NCBI GenBank assembly: GCA_026874595.1
Contig: CM049310.1
Coordinates: 43,527,558-43,591,557 of the forward strand
Source of the DNA: Sipunculus nudus
Taxonomy: Eukaryota; Annelida; Sipuncula; Golfingiida; Sipunculidae
Length of the DNA stretch: 64,000 nt
Direction of reading: 5' to 3'
Positions 56,766 through 64,000 of the stretch are shown piece by piece. Both the position numbers and the translations under genes were made by a program. Positions within the stretch are counted from its first letter, which is position 1, and the number at the start of each line of letters is the position of its first letter. A model generated the notes under the pieces. That model ran no database searches. It saw nothing but the letters and a program-made list of their open reading frames with translations, and was not told where the DNA came from.

Positions 56766-57218
56766 TACTGTGGTTGCCTTTTTGTTCGCGAGAGTTTTAT
56801 TTTCACGATATTCGCGAATGGGATATAATCGCGAATATGAAACCCTCGGGAATATGCTGCCTTTTTAGCAATGTTGCACAATAGGGTGTGATGCATCTGC
56901 ACAAATTGATAAGTTATCACACCTCTGAAAACATGGTTAATTAATCAACAACATAATCTGTGGATGGTATATCGGAACCTTCACATGCAAAATAATAATT
57001 GTCAAAACATCGACCATGATACAGGTCATAATACAATTACTATAATGGTTATGAGTGACGTATTGTGGGATTTATTTTTATTTTATAAAAAATGTTAATA
57101 TTATTGTACTTCGATTTCATAGATTCTGGCAAAATCGCGAAAATGAAACCCTCGCAAAACTTTCAAAATGAAGAAATCGCGAAATTTCAGCCTCCCGAAT
57201 AAGAAGCCAACCACAGTA
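56766..57218. mobile_element. MITE with TACTGTGGTTG ends and TCGCGA-rich interior
   Basis: Left end TACTGTGGTTGCCTTTTTGT; right end, on the other strand, TACTGTGGTTGGCTTCTTAT, so terminal inverted repeats are present. Sub-terminal copies of TCGCGAA and GAAACCCTCG.AA appear on both sides. The interior has no gene. A TA at each extremity fits a TA target duplication of the Tc1/mariner type. Confidence 0.7.
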
Positions 57219-59049
57219 TATGATTGGGTTATTTTCACCTCACAGGGACACCAAAGTATTGACAATTTTTTAATGTGTGTGTCGCTATTGATTACAGGAT
57301 TCCCGAAAGGATATAGATGATTAAAAAGTTAGGAACTGTTTAGTTTACTCGGTAAAACACTCAATGACCTCATCAGCCGCTAACAAGATCGAACGGCTTG
57401 AGTTCAGGTTCACTCCTGATTCCGCATTCAGTGCCGGCTATGGCTGTACAATAGTAATCGCAGGAGGTGTTTTTGGGTGTAGACAAATGCTAAGTCTGGG
57501 TGTGCTGTTTATTTTTAGCGTCTCCGTTCCCACGTCTTACTTCTTATGCAAGACAATACCCCGACACTCCTTCATGCATGGCCTTCTTAGAACGGCTATC
57601 CGTTGTTGTGACCTCCCGAGATGGCGTGCTGACGACATTGGCTTGATGATAGTAGGAATATATAATCTGACGTAAATGATGCAAGAACTACGGAAACCCA
57701 ATTACTTAGTATATAATACAAGGATCCATGTAAACAAATATTCAAACAACATTTTATGAAACCCGTTTATTCACAGATTACAATAGACATATCTGATCTT
57801 CGTCTTGATTTTTTTTCACAGATTTATTTAAAAAAAAAACGTAAATCGTGCACATTTTCTCTTACTGTAGATCTTTGGTAATAAAGAATCAGTATCAATA
57901 ACACTTCAAGTACTGTTTTAATTCTCATTGATAAGTTAATATCATCTCATAAGTGTCGAACCTAGAGAGGGAGGGTTACCAATTAGGAAAAAATACATAC
58001 TTTAGAACCTTAGAAAAAAAAAATTCAGTTATAAATAAAAAGTAACAATAAATATAAGGCATCACAAGTGAAATAAAATCACACTTTGAACGTTCATCAC
58101 TGGTATATATAAGTAATTACTTTTTATAGAAAATATAGTATCTAATATATAAAACTATAATTTTGGCATCTCGGGCGGTCAACGATGGGGATTTATAAAA
58201 TATGCATGATACATGGTAAAATATATGAGTAGTGTGCTAAATAGTAACAATAATGAGTAAATGTTTATCATAATATGTAGGAAGAACTACCATCATATAT
58301 GTCTAAATTTCATTAAATCTGTTAAAAGGGAACTTTTTTTCAAGTATACCGAACTTTCATTCAAGTATACCGAACTTTCACTATATCTGGCCGTAGAATA
58401 GTAATATTTAATGATAATGAAGGCATTCCCTGCTCTGTAATAATGATACTTTAAATACAAATTTGAGTTTATAGTTTCTGCATATTCATAAATACTTGGT
58501 GATACAAACATAAGTCGACTCATGGAAACACACTGCACCACGCATTTTTTATCATTTGTGTGATCCTCTTGTATATATTTTGTTTATGATTTTTTAAATT
58601 TAAACTTATACATGGACTGTACAAATAGTTCAAATATATTTGCAAGACACTTTCCATGGCACACATGGTGGCATTTTGTAGTCTCTGGAGGTAGAGAAAA
58701 CCGGATGACCCGGAAAAAACCACCGACTTCAGATTTCAACCCACTCTCATAGCCACGCCGGGATCGAACCTATGTCGCTGGAAGGCCCCTAACGTGACAT
58801 ACGATAAAGAGAGACACTTAATTCCAATAAGTTAAATACTGAATCTGTGCAACATATTAGTCTGTTATGTTCTGTTGTTCATGTACAATCATGGATTGAC
58901 TTCTACAATCTCAAATTACCCATTTTTTTAAATGGATGGTATAAATTCTAAGTTTCTGTTGTATTACATATTTCGTCAGTAAATTGGTATCCTCGGTGAT
59001 CAAGCGATACATATCAGGTAGAGGCTAGGATCACATATATTCATGTAAA
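57219..59049. other. Non-coding stretch downstream of the EF-hand-like gene
   Basis: This contains the presumed 3' UTR of the next gene near its right end and a truncated SINE at 58683-58790. A 103-codon frame at 57364-57675 has no recognisable features. Confidence 0.5.
58683..58790 (-). mobile_element. Truncated SINE, same family as 51100
   Basis: On the minus strand box B (GGTTCGATCCCGGCGTGGC) is followed by TATGAGAGTGGGTTG and a body with GGTTTTTTCCGGGTCATCCGG. It lacks the box A side and the tail. Confidence 0.65.
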
Positions 59050-62000
59050 TCACAAGTCCTGTTCTTGGCTGAGCGGGTCCTTTACAATCCGGCTGTGTAT
59101 CTCAATAAACAGCGGCACGTAAATCAGGAAATCCATAAAATCCACGATGCCTTTCTTTTCTCGGTTGAACTTGTTCACCACCTGAAACCACAAAGCAGGC
59201 GTATCATATAAGAAGAATTTTACAAGCAATTAAAGAATATGGATGCTATATACGGTTCCTGGACGTCACGGCACTTTCACTATTAAAGTAATATTGATTC
59301 GACAGTGGGCGTCATTGGGCACCGACTTCTGATTTTTACGTGACAATACGCACATGCCCAAGGCGCAATAATCTGTATACATTAAGATGGATAAATGACC
59401 TTTGCCGAACTACTTTTTACTAAATAGGCCTTTGCTCTGAATATGCTTGGGGTCATACCACGAATTCAGCTGAAAGGTTCCGATTTATTAGTTATTAGTT
59501 TCCAGCGGTTCTGATCGTATACTTACGTATTGAACGTGCTCTGACGTCACTCCTCCGGCCATTAGTTCCACCATTAGGTTTTGAACGTTAATCATTCCTT
59601 TTGGAATGTCGTCATCGTCCTCGTCCAGCAGATAGAACAATTCCTAAAAAAACCCAGTAAATCATTTCATTATAGAAAACGCTTAACCTCCCCACATTTA
59701 ATCGTATATGTTTATTTCATTGTTCCAAGAGCTCACTGTATTCTTTATTATTTTCGTAAACCCTTATAGGTTTTATGTACGATACAAGTATGTGCAGCAT
59801 TAATATCTTTACTTTATGCTAAACAAGTACACCTATTGTCTTATATATTATAAATTTACTGTATGTCACGCGTTTTAAGGATTGAAAAAATATTTCTCTT
59901 TCACACGGATATCCTATAATAAGGATATTAACATGAGAACCGACGTGAACCTTTGTGGCGCCACTCATCATTGTGACGGGATCTTACCTTGACTCCTTCC
60001 ATTTTGATGTTGAGAGCTTCAAAGTTCACCTTGTTTATCAGCTTCTTGATGAATGGACTACAAAATAGAGACATTCAAATACTGGGGATGTACATGACTT
60101 TGGAATTTTGTATTTAATACCTCCATTGTCTAAACAGTGATTACACGAGTTTTCATTTAACCAGATTAAGAGATGTGATCCTGATTTATGCGAAAATCAA
60201 TTATCCGAATCCATTTGTTGTTCGCTGAACTGACCGATGATCAAGACTTTACTGGATTTAACACGCTGAAACGTTGAATATTTGAATATGTTTATTTTAA
60301 TCCTCTGGCCAATGCTTCCTTGTTTGTACATGATGAGGACCACGTTGTGTATACGTCTTTTTGACATTTTATAACTTTGTCACATGAGTAAATGTTTATA
60401 AATAACCCCGCCAATCAACACGTGCCATCAGTGCTGCTGATTGGTGGCTGGATTTGGTACTGGTTGGAACTGAAGCGAGAACGCAATTGTTGACTTATGA
60501 TCTGAAGAAAAATTCGTTGTTGTCAGAAATGCGTAGGTCCCTGGTGATGTTTGGTTAAAACCCAACAATAATTTAAAAGTGCTTATTTCAGTATATAAAC
60601 AATAATACTTACTCGACCTGGGCGATCTTCTCCGATAGAGCCGCAATGGCGGAGAACAGCTTCATATTCACGCGTTTCCGGTTTGGAAGATCCAGAACCT
60701 TAATAAAATTGAAAAGAATTCATATGACGTAATCTATCTGGGCAATGCCTTGATTGAAAATAAAGTTTTAATTTAAGAATGGGTAATCGAGTCTTGGAGT
60801 GCCATCTGCGTCATTTAGCGCTCATGGTTAAAACGTTTTTCAACATTTTCAGGCATATCGTACACCGTCGTTTGCATCCAATTTGCTTTTGCCTGCTGGA
60901 GGGGTTGCTGTAGCATTTATGGTAACAGAGCATGGTTTTTGTATTGAATTTGTTTCTGGGTGCCACAGCTGTTGTATTAGAATCGGTTGCAAACTTTCTT
61001 TGTGCACATAGCTCGACAAAGTGAACATGTGCTCGGTACTTTATAATTATGTCGATAAACGTAAGAGCAAGATAACTTACGAAATAGATATATTGCATTT
61101 CCTTTGGCGACATCAGATGCCCGTTGATCTGCTGTAGCGCCTCTTCTACCTCTGACAGATTCAACTCTTGGTCCTGAAAGTGAACAAGATAAACACCAGG
61201 CTACAGTCTATTACGGGCTCAAACGTGCGGCAGGAGAGATCAGTAAGTACTTTATAAACTTTATTTATTTCACATGGATTGTACAACTAGTTATAATAAC
61301 TAATTCGAGGCACTCGCCATGGCTCGAATGTTGGCGCTTGTTAGTCGGTAAGGGTGGAGTAAACCGGAGGTCCCGGAGAAAACCACGACCTTGGACGGGC
61401 CACTACATACCAGTGCCATAGCCACCCGGGAACTGAACCCGGGTCGCCAGGGGAAAAGGCCGAGAGTTTTGCCATTCAGCTATTCCGGCCCACTAAGTAC
61501 TCAAGTCGAAAACCATGCCTCATCTAATTTTGACCCAAAATATATGAAAATTCTATTTGTTTATGGAGTGAACTCAACTAGAAATACAATTTACGGCTTT
61601 TAGTTTTAAACAGTGCAAAGGCCCAATAAACGACATTTGTTTATACAATAACGGTTGTGACATTGACAAATTCACTGCTCTCTGCAAGTCACTTTTTTAT
61701 CTGAGGGGAAAATTTAAGAAATATTTTGAACATTTATTTGATACATGTGAATCAATTTATTCGATTGTATCAAATGCAAATGAACACTTCATTACGTCCA
61801 TTGGTCATGGTGTGTATTACATGTAATTTACATGCATTAATGTATATAAATGAAGATATACATGTATGTGGGTAGCACGAACAGAATTTCCTTCATTTAT
61901 TAAAAAATAAAAATCAGCAGGTCGATTGCACGAAAATGATTCGTGAGAGTTCTTTTAGAACAACTAGGGTCAAACCTTTAAGGTGCTTAAATTTGAGTTT

Positions 62001-63785
62001 TCCTGCTTCTAGATTTTGCTAAACCTTTTCTGGATGCCAACATTTGAACTATCTATAGGTCTGACGTATATAATGTGTGCCATGATCATCGCTATAACTA
62101 CAATTTTTCTTTCAGCACGGCTACGACTGTTTTATGTGTATCCTCTCTGAACATGACTTACAACATTCGGATTAAGCCGTTGATATAACGGACTCTGGGC
62201 ACGTCGGAATTCTTCAGGTTTTTCATCTTTTGTTTCTTCGTCGAAAAAGTTTTCCCTTCCGTAAAGCTGCATCATACGTTTCTCATCTGAAAGCATAGTC
62301 ACACATACACATACCACAAACGTCTACAAATAGAGCGATTGAAACAAAATTTGCCAGTATTCACAAAGTGAACGTACAGGTGCTGCCCCCAAGTGTCAAT
62401 TATGAGCTAATGTCGCCATTTTTTATAATACCTTAAATATCAGCACCAGATTTTTAATACACCAAACATTTATGTCGTCAAATGCTTTATGATTTTCTGA
62501 TGGTTTAATATTAAAGGTTCAGTAGATTTTAAATTTAAGGGAATGTTTAACTTGTTAATCTCTGGGGTGAGAGCATAATAAGCTGTGTCCGTGCTGTCAT
62601 TGTTTTTAGAATGTTCTCAAAATATAAGCAGCAGTGATTGTCTTGGTCTTGTCGGGAGTATCATTCCTGGCAAAAATCCCTCATTTAAAATAGACAGGTT
62701 GTTGCCATCTACCGAATAACTTTAGAACTAGCTCAAAGAGACGTAACTCTTCATATAAGGCGTCAAGTACAACCGGACCAGGTCAGAATACGACACTGTA
62801 GCAAAGCTTTTTTATTTCTAATGTATACTAACCTTCAAGTTCCTCTATTCGGTCATCCACGTATTTCAGCTTTTCTTCTAACCTTCCGATTTCTAGGTCC
62901 AGTTTTCCCACTTCCGGATTGTCTCCAAGCTAAATGTCAGGTAAACACAGATGACACCATTCAATGAATACCTGTTTTTGTCCCCAAATCAGAATTAAAG
63001 ATCTTCATAATTAGCTTTGATTATTTACTCTAGCCACAGTTAACATTTTACGGAAACTAAATCTCAATTAATCCTAATTTGCATAGCTACAATTGTTTCC
63101 TTGATATATATTGATAAACGATCAAGAAGACATGCCTGTTGCAATGTGTGTATCCAAGGTGCCCTTATATAGACATCATAGATTCTCTCGTGAAGAAATG
63201 TGTTGCAACATGTTTTTGGACGTTATTGGAACGATTGTTTTATATGATTTTTTTTCATACAAGTTTTGCTAGGTCTCCGTGAACCTATCGCCATCTAGCG
63301 ACAGTATCAGCGTTCTTTCCTCACCTCCTGAAGCATGCTTGGGGTCAGCCTCATCACAATATCCAGGTTCGTCACCCTCTTCGGGTACCCATCCTCCGGC
63401 GACGACTCCTCACCTACTTCCGGTTCCGCTTTTGATTCTTCCTTACCGTCCTTCTTCTTTTTCTACATGTTTAAGTTCTTAGTTACCCGGTGTTTAGTAG
63501 GTGCGTGTGTAAATTCATGTTAAACAAACGTCTTTATCATACTCTTCCCGTATTTAGCGTATTTGGCTTGTATATAATGTCTACGGTCCATAAGACTCAA
63601 TTTATGAAGTCAATGAAGTCGGTGTAGAAATAAATATGTGTTATAACGAGTACTTGTTTATTTTGTTTATATTTCTTTTATTTATTGAGTTCTTTCCTTT
63701 ACCTTGATGCCCTTACCTTTGATTTCTTAGATTTCTTGGGGCTGTAGTTGGGGTCAGTCACCTCAGGGAATCTTCTTTTTGCCAT
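59050..63785 (-). CDS. Lysine-rich, coiled-coil, EF-hand-like protein of unknown function (9 exons, 308 aa)
   Basis: Coding exons in order: 63717-63785, 63325-63462, 62833-62929, 62162-62286, 61081-61173, 60613-60698, 59988-60057, 59527-59643, 59050-59181. All have GT..AG borders and keep phase. The ATG sits in a good context (ACCATGG). Residues 1-45 are lysine- and glutamate-rich and probably disordered. About 70-105 is a short charged coiled coil (DLEIGRLEEKLKYVDDRIEEL). The rest is helical. Pairs such as LNLSEVEEALQQING and FYLLDEDDDDIPKGMINVQNLMVEL look like EF-hand pairs whose loops lack the full set of calcium ligands. The C-terminus has FNREKKGIVDFMDFLIYVPLF, another EF-like unit. No signal peptide or membrane helix, so it is likely cytosolic. 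I cannot name the family. It is not in an arrangement that links it to the other genes. Confidence 0.85.
61252..61492 (-). mobile_element. tRNA-derived SINE, same family as 51100
   Basis: On the minus strand it reads TGAATGGCAAAACTC (box A side), GGGTTCAGTTCCCGGG (box B) and GGTTTTCTCCGGGACCTCCGG, and ends in AAATAAATAAAGTTT. It lies in the intron between exons 4 and 5 of the EF-hand-like gene. Confidence 0.75.
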
Positions 63786-64000
63786 GGTTGCTAAAATCTC
63801 CACCCTCTGCACTGAAAGTTACAGAATAAACATTGTCATATGTATCATCGATACTGCAAAATACGACGGTCTGATTATTCCATTTTCCCTAATATATTAA
63901 CATACTGATGCCGGGGACATTTTTAGATGATAGCCCCGTGATAACATCATGATTATGTTAATAATGTGTTGGAATGACCTTGCTAACTTTGAATGTGGCA
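63786..64000. other. 5' flank of the EF-hand-like gene
   Basis: The presumed 5' UTR lies immediately upstream of the ATG. On the gene strand a TTTTAG sits 5 bases before ACCATGG, so a non-coding first exon beyond the window edge is possible. Confidence 0.5.

Noticed and set aside
57364-57675. 103-codon plus-strand frame
   Set aside because: No domain, signal or neighbour exon, and the surrounding text has weak SINE-like features.
1-64000. CRISPR arrays, bacterial operons or phage genes
   Set aside because: No spaced short repeats of CRISPR type; genes have introns and eukaryotic signals throughout.

Overview
The window looks like nuclear DNA of a marine invertebrate, most likely a bivalve mollusc. 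Evidence: genes are split into many short exons with GT..AG introns. DNA is AT-rich with many long (TA)n runs. Dead transposons of many classes are dense: Tigger/pogo, PIF/Harbinger, hAT-like, MULE/Ulp1-like, LINE, Ty3/gypsy and tRNA-derived SINEs. One intact Ty3/gypsy element has the layout of the Steamer/Mag-type elements known from clams. The species assignment is inference; nothing in the sequence names it.

Layout. 1-9.7 kb is a transposon graveyard: a Tigger end, a complete but internally deleted Tigger element (1782-2939), a PIF/Harbinger transposase remnant, then a decayed minus-strand Ty3/gypsy element (about 4175-9727). That element's Gag joins an RRM-like domain to a PNMA-like capsid. 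13.3-24.3 kb is an 11-exon minus-strand gene for a 480-aa patatin-like phospholipase with two C-terminal EF-hands and an N-terminal myristoylation-type start. One of its introns carries a minisatellite built from copies of the exon 4 acceptor edge, and another part of the same intron carries a long inverted repeat. 26-32 kb holds a transposon-type Ulp1-like protease remnant, a truncated duplicate of a neighbouring gene, a leucine-rich-repeat pseudogene and a LINE tail split by a MITE.

33.5-36.8 kb (gene A) and 48.8-56.2 kb (gene B) are two minus-strand paralogues. Each has a tiny first coding exon, a signal-peptide exon and a last exon, and they share cysteine spacing that suggests a TIMP/NTR-like fold. 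A is short with a hydrophobic C-end. B adds a long Ser/Thr-rich stalk, a transmembrane helix and a cytoplasmic tail. A third copy at 28.5-29.5 kb is a pseudogene made by a segmental duplication. Between A and B sits an apparently intact LTR retrotransposon (39841-44434): 199-bp LTRs that read as identical, a 5-bp target duplication, a tRNA-Leu-type primer site and one 1323-codon Gag-Pol frame.

59.0-63.8 kb is a nine-exon minus-strand gene for a 308-aa lysine-rich, coiled-coil and EF-hand-like protein that I could not name. All gene models were assembled by eye from reading frame, splice consensus and phase; every exon junction given keeps the frame. The four host genes all lie on the minus strand, but apart from the A/B paralogy nothing shows that they work together.
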